From: Candidatus Coatesiibacteriota bacterium
Lineage (GTDB): Bacteria; JAFGND01
Direction of reading: 5' to 3'
Assembly: GCA_016927185.1 (NCBI GenBank)
Contig: JAFGND010000071.1
Span: 1 to 64,000 of the forward strand
DNA: 64,000 nt
Of the stretch, positions 7,654-15,940 are shown in pieces. Within the stretch, counting starts at the first letter, position 1; every line of letters begins with the position of its first letter. A model generated the notes under the pieces. That model searched no databases, was not told the origin of the DNA, and saw only the letters and a program-made list of their open reading frames with translations. A program made the position numbers and the translations under genes.

Positions 7654-9086
7654 TTCTGTCAGGAAATTTTCATAAAAAAGGGCTTGATATCAATGATATA
7701 ATGGAGATTGCCCAGAAGGAAGCTGCTGTCCAGATAGACTTCAAGGTGATTAATGTATGGGGGCAATTGTATCATATGACAATGCCTGCCGAGCTTTTAA
7801 CAAACAAGTTATGTGAAAATGGAATAGGATTTGATGGCTCAAGTGTAGGAGGGTATGCTTTTGATCCCGCTTTTTCTGATTGCAGAATGAAACCCGACAT
7901 TACAACCGCTTTTATAGATCCTTTTTTTGAGATAAAAACGATCTCTTTTCTTTGTGATGTTGTAATGGCAGAAAATCCTCAACAGATACATCCTTTATGC
8001 CCAAGAAGCATTTCCAGAAAAGCTGAGAAATACTTGTCAGATTGTTTTCCCAATACAAAGTCAAAATGGGGTCCTGAACTTGAATTTTTCCTTCTGGATG
8101 ATGTAAGATATGATATAGATAAGAATAGCTGCTTTTATGTTATTGACAGCAAGGAAGCTTGCTGGAACAGGGGAGTAAATCTGAATCCCAACTTCGGGAA
8201 TACAATAAAATACCAGAAAGGATACAGTATTGCACCTCCTTTTGATCAGATTGTTCAGATAAGAAGCCAAATGGCAAAAATGGCTCAGGACCTTGGCATA
8301 GGAATCAAGGTTCATCATCATGAAGTAGCTTCTCCAGGACAATGTGAACTGGAACTGGATTTTGATATACTTCCGTTTTCAGCAGACAAGGTGACAGTAC
8401 TGAAATATATAATAAGGAATGAAGCAATAAGGAATAAAATGACATCCACATTCATGCCAAAGCCATTAGCGAACGAAAATGGTTCTGGATTGCATCTGCA
8501 TCAGCATTTTTTTCAGGATAATAAACCCTTATTTTATGATGAACAGGGGGCTTTCTTCAAGATGAGCAAATGGGCTATGTCATATATAGCAGGTATTCTT
8601 ATTCATGCGCCAGCTCTCATGGCTTTTACAAATCCATCTACAAACTCGTTCAAGAGGCTATTGCCAGGATTTGAAGCTCCAACTAACATCACTTTTTCAC
8701 TTGGTGACAGAACTGCTGCAATAAGAATACCAAAATATGCAACAGACCCAAAGGACAAGAGAATTGAATACAGACCACCAGATGCAACAGCAAATATATA
8801 TTATGCCATGGCAGCCATACAGCTAGCTGGACTTGATGGAGTAAAAAAGGATCTTGATCCTGTAAAGATGGGGTTCTCAATTGATAAGAAAAAGAAGAAC
8901 AAACAGCTTCCAGCAAGTTTAAATGAAGCTCTTGATATTCTGAAAAAGGAGCACGGCTTTCTGACAGATTCAGGAGTATTTACTGAGGAGCTTATTGAAG
9001 TATGGATAGATCAGAAAAGAAAGGAAATAGAAGAACTTAATAAATTACCGCATCCGTATGAGTTTATTCAGTATTATAATTGTTAA
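7650..9086 (+). CDS. glnA: Type I glutamine synthetase
   Basis: 478 residues; makes glutamine from glutamate, ammonia and ATP. The N-terminal beta-grasp part has GFDGSSVGGYAF. The catalytic part has GPELEFFLLD, HHHEVASPGQCELE, the ATP loop ENGSGLHLHQHF, NPSTNSFKRLLPGFEAP and RIEYRPPDATANIYYAMAA. The tyrosine adenylylation signature NLYxLPxEE of GSI-beta enzymes is missing; the aligned stretch reads MGFSIDKKKKNKQLP. Control by adenylylation is therefore unlikely. ATG overlaps the dapB stop, and the gene's own TAA overlaps the selD start. Confidence 0.96.
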   Translation: MILSGNFHKKGLDINDIMEIAQKEAAVQIDFKVINVWGQLYHMTMPAELLTNKLCENGIGFDGSSVGGYAFDPAFSDCRMKPDITTAFIDPFFEIKTISFLCDVVMAENPQQIHPLCPRSISRKAEKYLSDCFPNTKSKWGPELEFFLLDDVRYDIDKNSCFYVIDSKEACWNRGVNLNPNFGNTIKYQKGYSIAPPFDQIVQIRSQMAKMAQDLGIGIKVHHHEVASPGQCELELDFDILPFSADKVTVLKYIIRNEAIRNKMTSTFMPKPLANENGSGLHLHQHFFQDNKPLFYDEQGAFFKMSKWAMSYIAGILIHAPALMAFTNPSTNSFKRLLPGFEAPTNITFSLGDRTAAIRIPKYATDPKDKRIEYRPPDATANIYYAMAAIQLAGLDGVKKDLDPVKMGFSIDKKKKNKQLPASLNEALDILKKEHGFLTDSGVFTEELIEVWIDQKRKEIEELNKLPHPYEFIQYYNC

Positions 9087-10141
9087 TGGAGTATATGGAA
9101 GAATTAATCTTTCCTTTGACTGCTAATGTCAGTTGTGCTGGCTGAGCAAGCAAATTAGGTCGGTCCGATCTAAACGATATAATTGGTAAAATTCCTTTAT
9201 TTCCACAAAAGGAAGTATTGGTGGACTATACCTATAATGGAGATGCTGGAGTATTCAAGATAAATGAAGATCTTGCAGTTGTTTCGACTGTTGATTTTTT
9301 CACTCCGATCCTTGATATTCCATTTTATTATGGGGAGATTGCTGTTGCCAATTCCCTGTCTGATATATATGCAATGGGGGCAAAGCCTATATCAGCACTT
9401 AATGTTATAGGTTTTAATAAAAAGATTTTTCCCATGGAGGTAATTGCAGAAATCCTTAAAGGAGGAGCATCAAAACTTGCCGAGAGTGGCACAGTATTAC
9501 TTGGAGGGCATACTATTCAGGATAAGGAAATATTTTATGGTGCATCTGTTACTGGATTGATTAATCCTGTAGATCTAATTACCAATCGCGGGGCAAAAGA
9601 AGGTTCTATTCTTGTTTTAACCAAACCATTAGGGACAGGGGTGATAACAACTGCTTTAATGGCCAAAATGCTGGGAATGGAACAGGCAATGGATTGTATA
9701 AATAACATGAGAGCTCTTAACAATATTGCTTCTGAAATCATGGTTAAATATAAGGCAAGAGCTGCAACTGATATTACTGGATTCGGTTTTATTGGTCATA
9801 GTATTGAATTGGCTGAAGCTAGTAATGTATCCTTGAAAATCTGCTTCAGCAAAATGCCTGTTGATAAATTGGCTTTTGATATTATTTCAAAAGGGATTTA
9901 TCCTGGTGGATCTCTGGAAAACCAGAGCTATTTTGCGAGTAACTGCAAAACTGAGGCAATTAATGAGATTGAAAAAGCGATATTATATGACGCACAGACT
10001 TCTGGAGGACTTCTTATTGCATTTGACGAAAGTATTGCGGAAAAAGCATTGGCTGAAATGCAAAACAGGGGTGTCTCTAATGCAAGGATTATAGGTGAAG
10101 TTATTCCAAGGGGAAAAGATATTATCATTGTTGAAAGGTAG
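9086..10141 (+). CDS. selD: Selenide, water dikinase, selenocysteine-containing (UGA at 9143-9145)
   Basis: 351 residues if the in-frame TGA at 9143-9145 is read as Sec20. SelD makes selenophosphate from selenide and ATP. Upstream of the UGA the frame reads FPLTANVSCAG, downstream ASKLGRSDLNDI, matching the family block LTxxxxxxGC/UxxKLGxxDL, with UGA exactly in the catalytic Cys/Sec position. The rest is a normal AIRS-type SelD (VVSTVDFFTPILDIPFYYG, DIYAMGAKPISALN, TDITGFGFIGHSIELA, DAQTSGGLLIAF). ATG at 9086 is coupled to the glnA stop (TAATG); ATG at 9095 is an alternative. Reading from the TTG at 9218 would lose 44 conserved residues. Confidence 0.93.
9155..9173 (+). promoter_or_regulatory. 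SECIS-like hairpin for the selD UGA
   Basis: Arms TTAGGTCG (9155-9162) and CGATCTAA (9166-9173) form 8 pairs, one a G-U. They enclose the three-base loop GTC (9163-9165). The stem starts 9 nt after the UGA and the apical loop lies 17 nt after it, within the usual window of bacterial SECIS elements, which often show a G-U in the apical loop. Position and shape fit SelB binding. Confidence 0.75.
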
Positions 10142-10144
10142 ATT

Positions 10145-10894
10145 ATGAAAATCAAGAGTGTGTTCTTATTGCTAATTCCTTTTCTGTTATCATGTACAAA
10201 AGATTATAATCCTTATTATGAAGAACCACCAGAACAAGGAACTCAACGAGTTGTCTTATTTGAGCTGTTTGTTGCAACCTGGTGTCACAATTGTCCTGTT
10301 GCAATTGAAGCAGCATATGAACTTCTTGCTGAAAATGGTTCAGATAAGGTAAATGTGCTTGTATATCATCCAACAGACAGAGATACTTTTGGAACTGACG
10401 AGACAGATTACAGGATAATTGATTACTACAAGGAAGGCAAAGTATATCCTGTCTGTTTTGCAGACGGTATAATCAAGAATTATGGAGGGGATGATGGGAC
10501 ATATGATAAATACAAGGAAGCATTCAATACCAGAACCAGAATATTATCTCCTTTCAAGATAACTGTTTCAGGAAGCATAAATGAGAAGAGTATTACTGCA
10601 AACATAAATACAGTTGATAATCCTCCCTCAGCATCTCTCAAGGTAAGATTCTTGCTTGTAGAAAGCATGATAACATATGATCATCAAGGTGATTTGCTTA
10701 CCGAGAATTATATGGTAAGAGACATTCTGGAGGAAGAATCAATAAATGCCAGTAAGGGAGCAACCTTCAATATAAACAGGAAATTCAATATTGATGGCAG
10801 ATGGAAACCTGATAATATGGGGATTATTGTACTTATTCAAGATGATTCTAACAAGGAGATTATCCAGTCTTCCTATTCAGGAGGTATCTATTAG
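10145..10894 (+). CDS. Omp28-like lipoprotein with thioredoxin-type CHNC motif
   Basis: 249 residues. Signal peptide with lipobox FLLSC (Cys17). Residues about 33-135 form a thioredoxin-like domain: VVLFELFVATWCHNCPVA with C47-H-N-C50, then VLVYHPTDRD and YPVCFADG, where a Pro sits as in the cis-Pro loop. The C-terminal half (SPFKITVSGS ... ENYMVRDILEE ... MGIIVLIQDD) resembles the beta-domain of Omp28-related proteins of Bacteroidetes. A disulfide or metal-related role at the outer membrane or periplasm is inferred. Start ATG is 3 nt after selD; whether this reflects shared function or just the operon is unknown. Confidence 0.8.
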   Translation: MKIKSVFLLLIPFLLSCTKDYNPYYEEPPEQGTQRVVLFELFVATWCHNCPVAIEAAYELLAENGSDKVNVLVYHPTDRDTFGTDETDYRIIDYYKEGKVYPVCFADGIIKNYGGDDGTYDKYKEAFNTRTRILSPFKITVSGSINEKSITANINTVDNPPSASLKVRFLLVESMITYDHQGDLLTENYMVRDILEEESINASKGATFNINRKFNIDGRWKPDNMGIIVLIQDDSNKEIIQSSYSGGIY

Positions 10895-10895
10895 C

Positions 10896-11651
10896 TTGTT
10901 TGATCTGCATACTCATATATTACCTGAGGTAGATGATGGAGCAGAAAGCTTTGAAGATGCTTTTGCAACTATTGATCTTATGATAAAAAATGACGTAAAG
11001 GGAGTTTGCCTTACTCCTCATCAATCATGGGAAAAAAGCAATGATTTTGAAAAAAGGATACTTCCTGCTTATGGGGATTTTAAAACGAAAATCAGCAATG
11101 TTTTTCCTGATTTTGAAATGAAACTTGGAGCAGAAATAATGTGTGATGCAGATGCATTACAAAAACCTTTCTGTATTGAAGGGACAAGGTTTTTTATAAC
11201 GGAGTTCTCGCCATTTACAATGATTACAAAAGCAGCATTAGAGATTATTTTTGATGCACAATTAAAAGGCTTCAAACCGGTAATTGCCCATATTGAGAGA
11301 TACAGGGAAACTGAGAATATCAATGAAGTCAAGGAATGGTTGAATAGAGGTTTTATATTATCCATAAATGCAGAGAGTATTATTAACTATGATTCTAAAA
11401 CCAGTCTGGCGTGGGAGCTTTTAACATCAGGATTTATTCATATTGTTGCAAGTGATACACATGGAATGAGAAAGAAGAGGCCATTGCTTTTTGAAGCATA
11501 CAGGTTTATAAGCAAAGAGTGGAATAGAAAAACTGCTGATCTTTTGTGTTGTGAGAACCCAAGAATGGTAACAGATGGAGAACTTCCAGTGCTTCCTGAA
11601 GCAAAAGAGAAAAAAAATTGGTTTCAGAAAATAATAAAGGGAAACAGATGA
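10896..11651 (+). CDS. PHP-domain tyrosine-protein phosphatase, CpsB/YwqE type
   Basis: 251 residues from TTG at 10896, chosen because AGGAGG lies at 10879-10884 and the conserved PHP N-terminus begins immediately (FDLHTHILPEVDDGAE). Metal-binding motifs DLHTH, TPHQ, HIERY and SDTHG are all present. In the family this is a manganese-dependent phosphatase that dephosphorylates BY-kinases controlling capsule or exopolysaccharide export. No BY-kinase or Wza/Wzc is in the window. It is coupled by ATGA to the next gene and lies in a stretch with LPS and glycosyl-transfer genes. Confidence 0.88.
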   Translation: MFDLHTHILPEVDDGAESFEDAFATIDLMIKNDVKGVCLTPHQSWEKSNDFEKRILPAYGDFKTKISNVFPDFEMKLGAEIMCDADALQKPFCIEGTRFFITEFSPFTMITKAALEIIFDAQLKGFKPVIAHIERYRETENINEVKEWLNRGFILSINAESIINYDSKTSLAWELLTSGFIHIVASDTHGMRKKRPLLFEAYRFISKEWNRKTADLLCCENPRMVTDGELPVLPEAKEKKNWFQKIIKGNR

Positions 11652-14269
11652 AAAGAAAAAGGAAACTCTTTAATAAAGCTTCTACAGAAGAAGCTAATGA
11701 AGAAAAGATGGAAGAAAACGAAGAAACAAATCAAGAAGATGCAGTAATTGAGAAGGAAAAAGAGGAAGAAAAAATTCCTGCAGTGAAATCACAGACTATT
11801 TGTCCAAAGTGTAAATCAAAACTGGAAACTGATGAAAATGAGTGCAAGTATTGTGGATGCAAACTAGAAATTTATTTGAGGGATGATTATATCTGTCCTT
11901 CCTGTGGAAGCAATCTTCCTCCAATGCATTATTCATGCGAGATTTGTCACTACAAGGTTAACAGAGAGGAGCTAGTTCCCAAGGAAAGAGCATTCAGCAT
12001 AAATATAGATAAGGATCTGCTTATTGCCATAAGAGATATAAACAAACCCATTGCAGTTATTGAACCAGGGATTTATGTTCCAGCAAAAGTAAAGGCTGTT
12101 CTTCTTCAGAATGAAAACTGCTTGATACTCAGTCACGGTTTCTTTAACAAACGTTATTTCGAGCAGAGTCTTGATATTGAAGAGAGTGTTTATTTGCTTG
12201 TATTTAATGAAAGCAATGCAAAATTCCACTTCATTTATAATGACCTTCTTACCAATGAGAACAAGAATATTTCATGTACTGTATATATTGAAATTGAAAT
12301 TGGTGATTTTTCAAGAATACTTGAATTCATGCTTAAAAGATCAAGCAGGGAATTAGCTTTTGAAGATATAAAAGAAATACTGTATTCAAAGGTGGATGGT
12401 CTGGTTAAACCAGTAATAGCTTCGAAAAGCAAACAGGAATTAGTGAAACAGGAAAGCAAGACTGAAGATGAAATAAGAGCGCAGGTTTTACCAAGACTTA
12501 CAAAGCTTATAGGACAAACTGGATTAACTCTCACTGATAGTCAGATATATCTTGATATCCCTTTATCCAGGGAAGAAGAACAGGATTTTCTCTTTGAATT
12601 GCAGAAGAAACTGTCAATACCAGAAAGTGTTGAGCATGTCAGTAAAGAAGAAATACCTAAAAGCAAGGCTGTAGAAGAAGAAGTAAAACATGAAGAGGTA
12701 ATTCCTCCCCAGTATGCGAAACCTGCTGCTCAGAAAGAATATCTGGAAGAAGATAATCAAGAACAGAAGAAATATGATGAAGAAGAGGAACCAACTCTCC
12801 CTCAATACGGAAAGAAGGATAAGTATGATTATCAGGAATACAAGCAACCACTTATAAAACCTCAGAAGATAGAGTTCATCATTGGAAAAGGAATGTGGGT
12901 TTTTCTTTTAGTCAATTCATTACTATCAGTAATTCTTATAACCATGCTAAGTTATGGTTATTTCTCATTGAATAGTAAAGTCAAGAATGAAACAGAAAAG
13001 CAGATACAACTTCAAGAACATTCTAAATTGAAGATAGAAGCTCTTCAAAAGCAATTGGAAACACAAATGCAATTTTTGACTGATATGGCTAAGAATCCAG
13101 GCTTATATGGACTCAAGATGAGAATAGACAGGACATTAGCAAAGCTAATCCAGAACAATAAAGTAGGTGATCTTGCACATTCAAAAGCTAGCAGACTGAA
13201 TCTAACCATGTTGAAACTTGATACTCATCTTCAAAATATGCGCTCAGATTCAGTCAAATCAACAATGGATCTTGTTCAGAATGAACTCCTTCTCATTGAG
13301 AAAATCGCCAGAAACAGAGTTGATTTGCAGACTCCGCAGGATATGGTTGGAGGAATATTTGTATATAATGATGTTCTGTTTTACCAGCAATCGACATTTG
13401 TTTTTTATAGACTTCCTAATGGAGATACAGATAAGGAATTCTCGATAAAAGGTGATGGACTGATTTCTCCTGTTGAATATAACAATGAACTGTGGTTTGT
13501 AACAAGCGTTCAGGGAAAAAGTCAGCTAATGGCTTATAATTTTAACAGGAGAGAAATCAGAAATATCTCACTGGATTCTAAGTCAGGTGAAGAAGAACTT
13601 CCTGCAATGGAAATAAAACAAATCTCAGAAGCAGGAGATTACTTGTTAGCTAAAGTGCATGAAGGATTCTATGTTTTCGAGAAACCTGAAAAAGGGAGCT
13701 CCATTAGACTGCAAGAAGTCTGGAAAAGAATAGACAGACAGATCTCATCTCTTGAAGGAGAAGATGGATATGCTGGAATAGTCGGTCTGGATGGGAGCTT
13801 AGAAATTTTTGATCCAAAGGATGGGAAATTGCTTAATGCTTTCATGGGGAATGAAGTGAAGCAAAACTCTACAATATTATTGTATAATGGGAACATCTTT
13901 TATTTCCATCCTGTTAATGGCTTGATAAGAAGAAAATTGGGTGCACCATGGCCAATTATCGCACATATGGAGGATCTAAAAGCAAAGGATGGGTCAGGAG
14001 TTTTTCTTTGTGATAAGAATATTTATGCTTATGATGGAACCTATGTATATAATTTATATGATAATCTGAAGGATTTCAGGTGGAGATACAAACTTGATGC
14101 AAAATCAATTCATATTGGAAATCAATCAAGTTCAGGAAGAGTTTGTGTTTCAGTTGATGAAAGGGCACTCTGTTTTATTAATATTGATGATTATGAGGAT
14201 AAGAACCCATTGCCTGATAATTTCAAAGATATCAGAAGGAAAATTCCAAGAAATCGCAGAAAACCATAA
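11648..14269 (+). CDS. Zinc-ribbon / SPFH-like / TM / coiled-coil / propeller-like protein
   Basis: 873 residues from ATG 11648 (ATGA overlap). After a highly charged N-terminus come two zinc ribbons (CPKC 52-55 with CKYCGC 66-71; CPSC 83-86 with CEIC 97-100). Residues about 115-320 resemble an SPFH/band-7-like region (AVIEPGIYVPAKVKAVLL ... RLTKLIGQTGLTLTDSQIY). An acidic linker is followed by one TM helix (about 420-443, MWVFLLVNSLLSVILITML) and a coiled coil (about 445-485). Residues about 540-860 carry PQQ/propeller-like strands (GIFVYNDVLFYQQ, LWFVTSVQGKSQLMAYN, IYAYDGTYVYNLYD). The N-terminal part should be cytoplasmic and the propeller periplasmic. No known family covers the whole. Confidence 0.7.
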   Translation: MKRKRKLFNKASTEEANEEKMEENEETNQEDAVIEKEKEEEKIPAVKSQTICPKCKSKLETDENECKYCGCKLEIYLRDDYICPSCGSNLPPMHYSCEICHYKVNREELVPKERAFSINIDKDLLIAIRDINKPIAVIEPGIYVPAKVKAVLLQNENCLILSHGFFNKRYFEQSLDIEESVYLLVFNESNAKFHFIYNDLLTNENKNISCTVYIEIEIGDFSRILEFMLKRSSRELAFEDIKEILYSKVDGLVKPVIASKSKQELVKQESKTEDEIRAQVLPRLTKLIGQTGLTLTDSQIYLDIPLSREEEQDFLFELQKKLSIPESVEHVSKEEIPKSKAVEEEVKHEEVIPPQYAKPAAQKEYLEEDNQEQKKYDEEEEPTLPQYGKKDKYDYQEYKQPLIKPQKIEFIIGKGMWVFLLVNSLLSVILITMLSYGYFSLNSKVKNETEKQIQLQEHSKLKIEALQKQLETQMQFLTDMAKNPGLYGLKMRIDRTLAKLIQNNKVGDLAHSKASRLNLTMLKLDTHLQNMRSDSVKSTMDLVQNELLLIEKIARNRVDLQTPQDMVGGIFVYNDVLFYQQSTFVFYRLPNGDTDKEFSIKGDGLISPVEYNNELWFVTSVQGKSQLMAYNFNRREIRNISLDSKSGEEELPAMEIKQISEAGDYLLAKVHEGFYVFEKPEKGSSIRLQEVWKRIDRQISSLEGEDGYAGIVGLDGSLEIFDPKDGKLLNAFMGNEVKQNSTILLYNGNIFYFHPVNGLIRRKLGAPWPIIAHMEDLKAKDGSGVFLCDKNIYAYDGTYVYNLYDNLKDFRWRYKLDAKSIHIGNQSSSGRVCVSVDERALCFINIDDYEDKNPLPDNFKDIRRKIPRNRRKP

Positions 14270-15228
14270 TGCAGGTTCAGGAATCTCTGCTAAGGGATAT
14301 TGCAAGACTAATAATATGGTATCCAATACGTTGGTTAGTCATAATCCTGCCAGTAAGATGGGGATATAGGTTATTTGATTTTTTTGGATTGTTGCATATG
14401 ATTGCTAGCAGAAATAAGGCAAAGAAACTTGATTTACTCTTTACTGAAAATTATGGAAAAAACTCAACATGCAATACAAAGAAATACTTCAAGCTTCACT
14501 ATAGAGACAGGCTTCAGATATTTTACTTTCCAAGATTCAGAAGAAGCAATGCATGGCAGAAAATAGTCAGTATTGAAAATCCAAGCATACTGGATGAATG
14601 CAAGAAGAAAAGGGGGATCATATTTCTTCATCCTCATATGGGATTGATTCAACTTCAGAATTTTATCCTTTATTCGAGAGATTTAAATATTATGCAGCTA
14701 GGATTTCCTGATAGTGAAGAATTGAGCATGATTGGAACAAATATTGCTTTCAGGAAAAGGCTTTATTATGAGTCATTCATTCCCGGAGGAGTTTATTCCA
14801 TTGAGCATTTCCTGAGGCCTGTAATCAAGTGGCTGAAGGATGGGAATTGTATTCTTACAACAGGTGATGGTCAGGGGAGAAAGGACTTTAGAGGTAAATA
14901 CAAGGTTTTCAAGTTTCTGGATGGATATTATCCATTTCCATTAGGAGCTGCTAAACTGGCATGTTTTACAGATTCAATAATAATCCCAATTTTCATGAAG
15001 GAAGAACAGGATCTATCATATAAATTAGTTTTGACAGAAATTATAAAACCAGAGGATCTTGATTATAATATTGAACGAATTACAGGTGTTTTTATAAAAA
15101 GGTTTGAGAATTTTCTTGTTGAATATCCCTGGTGTTGGCATTTCTGGGATAGCGTGCTTGAAAAAACATTATTTTCGCATGACGAAACTGAAATAAAGAA
15201 CACGATAGAGGAAAAGTTGAATGGGTGA
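14269..15228 (+). CDS. LpxL/HtrB-family acyltransferase
   Basis: 319 residues, ATG overlapping the previous stop (TAATG). A hydrophobic N-terminal anchor (IIWYPIRWLVIILPVRWGY) is followed by the LpxL-type fold: RGIIFLHPHMGLIQL, FIPGGVYSIEHFLRPVIKWL, CILTTGDGQGRKDFRGKY, FPLGAAKLACFTDSIIIPIF and YPWCWHFWDS. The family adds secondary acyl chains to lipid A or similar lipids at the inner membrane. The usual H(x)4(D/E) dyad is not clear: HMGLIQ has Gln where the acid is expected. Substrate and activity are therefore uncertain. The end overlaps the next gene by 8 nt. Confidence 0.85.
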   Translation: MQVQESLLRDIARLIIWYPIRWLVIILPVRWGYRLFDFFGLLHMIASRNKAKKLDLLFTENYGKNSTCNTKKYFKLHYRDRLQIFYFPRFRRSNAWQKIVSIENPSILDECKKKRGIIFLHPHMGLIQLQNFILYSRDLNIMQLGFPDSEELSMIGTNIAFRKRLYYESFIPGGVYSIEHFLRPVIKWLKDGNCILTTGDGQGRKDFRGKYKVFKFLDGYYPFPLGAAKLACFTDSIIIPIFMKEEQDLSYKLVLTEIIKPEDLDYNIERITGVFIKRFENFLVEYPWCWHFWDSVLEKTLFSHDETEIKNTIEEKLNG

Positions 15229-15940
15229 AAAGGTTATTATTACAATTCCAACATATAATGAAGCAGATAATATTGGTTTTTTGCTGGAAGATATATTGGA
15301 AAAAGCTCCAGAATCAATAACTATTGTAATAGATGATGATTCACCGGATGGGACTGCTGAAATAGTAAAGGATTATCAAAAACGCTTCCCTTTAAGTTTT
15401 ATTCTTGTTTCCAGAAAGGAAAAAAGGGGACGTGGATATGCAGGGAGAGAAGGTTTTATCAAAGCTCTGGAACTGGATGCAGATTATATTATTGAAATGG
15501 ATGCTGATTTCTCACATAATCCGAAATTCATTCCTGACTTGCTTGAACCTCTAAGAAAAGGTGAAGCTGACATGGTTCTTGGCTCGCGAAAAGTGGGAAA
15601 TCAGAAAGATGACAAAAGAGGTTTGATTAGGCCTTTGATTACATTTCTTGCAGGAAATTATATAAGAATTCTGCTAGGCACAAAAATAAAAGATGTAACT
15701 TCAGGTTACAGAGCATATACAAGAAATTCATTATTGACTATTAATCCTTTCGAGTTGAAGGCAAGTTCTCCAGATATTGTCGAAGAGGTGCTTTACAGAG
15801 CAATCAAGAAGAACTTGAGAATAAAGGAAGTAAGGATTGTATTTGAAGACAGGATCAGGGGTAAAAGCACTTTTAATTTCAATATAATGAAAAAGGTTTT
15901 ACTATCTGTACTTAAGCTTCGTTTGAAAGGGAGTTTATGA
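15221..15940 (+). CDS. Polyprenol-phosphate mannosyltransferase-like GT2 (Dpm1 type)
   Basis: 239 residues. GT2 fold with ITIPTYNEADNIGFLLEDIL, the Mg/nucleotide-sugar loops VIDDDSPDGT and EMDADFSHNP, then GSRKV, VTSGYRAYTR and the C-terminal EDRIRGKSTFNF. It lacks the extra C-terminal TM helices of the GtrB type, like bacterial Ppm1/DPM1 catalytic subunits. It probably transfers a sugar to undecaprenyl phosphate to make a lipid donor for GT39/GT83 enzymes, such as the one at 18703. Overlaps its neighbours at both ends. Confidence 0.88.
   Translation: MGEKVIITIPTYNEADNIGFLLEDILEKAPESITIVIDDDSPDGTAEIVKDYQKRFPLSFILVSRKEKRGRGYAGREGFIKALELDADYIIEMDADFSHNPKFIPDLLEPLRKGEADMVLGSRKVGNQKDDKRGLIRPLITFLAGNYIRILLGTKIKDVTSGYRAYTRNSLLTINPFELKASSPDIVEEVLYRAIKKNLRIKEVRIVFEDRIRGKSTFNFNIMKKVLLSVLKLRLKGSL

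Noticed and set aside
9086-9217. The in-frame TGA as a pseudogene-causing nonsense mutation
   Set aside because: It occurs exactly at the known Sec position, is followed by a SECIS-like hairpin, and the rest of the gene is intact.
9218-10141. A shorter SelD starting at TTG 9218
   Set aside because: It lacks the catalytic N-terminal loop. The upstream frame is conserved SelD sequence interrupted only by UGA at the Sec position, so the longer recoded gene from 9086 is preferred.
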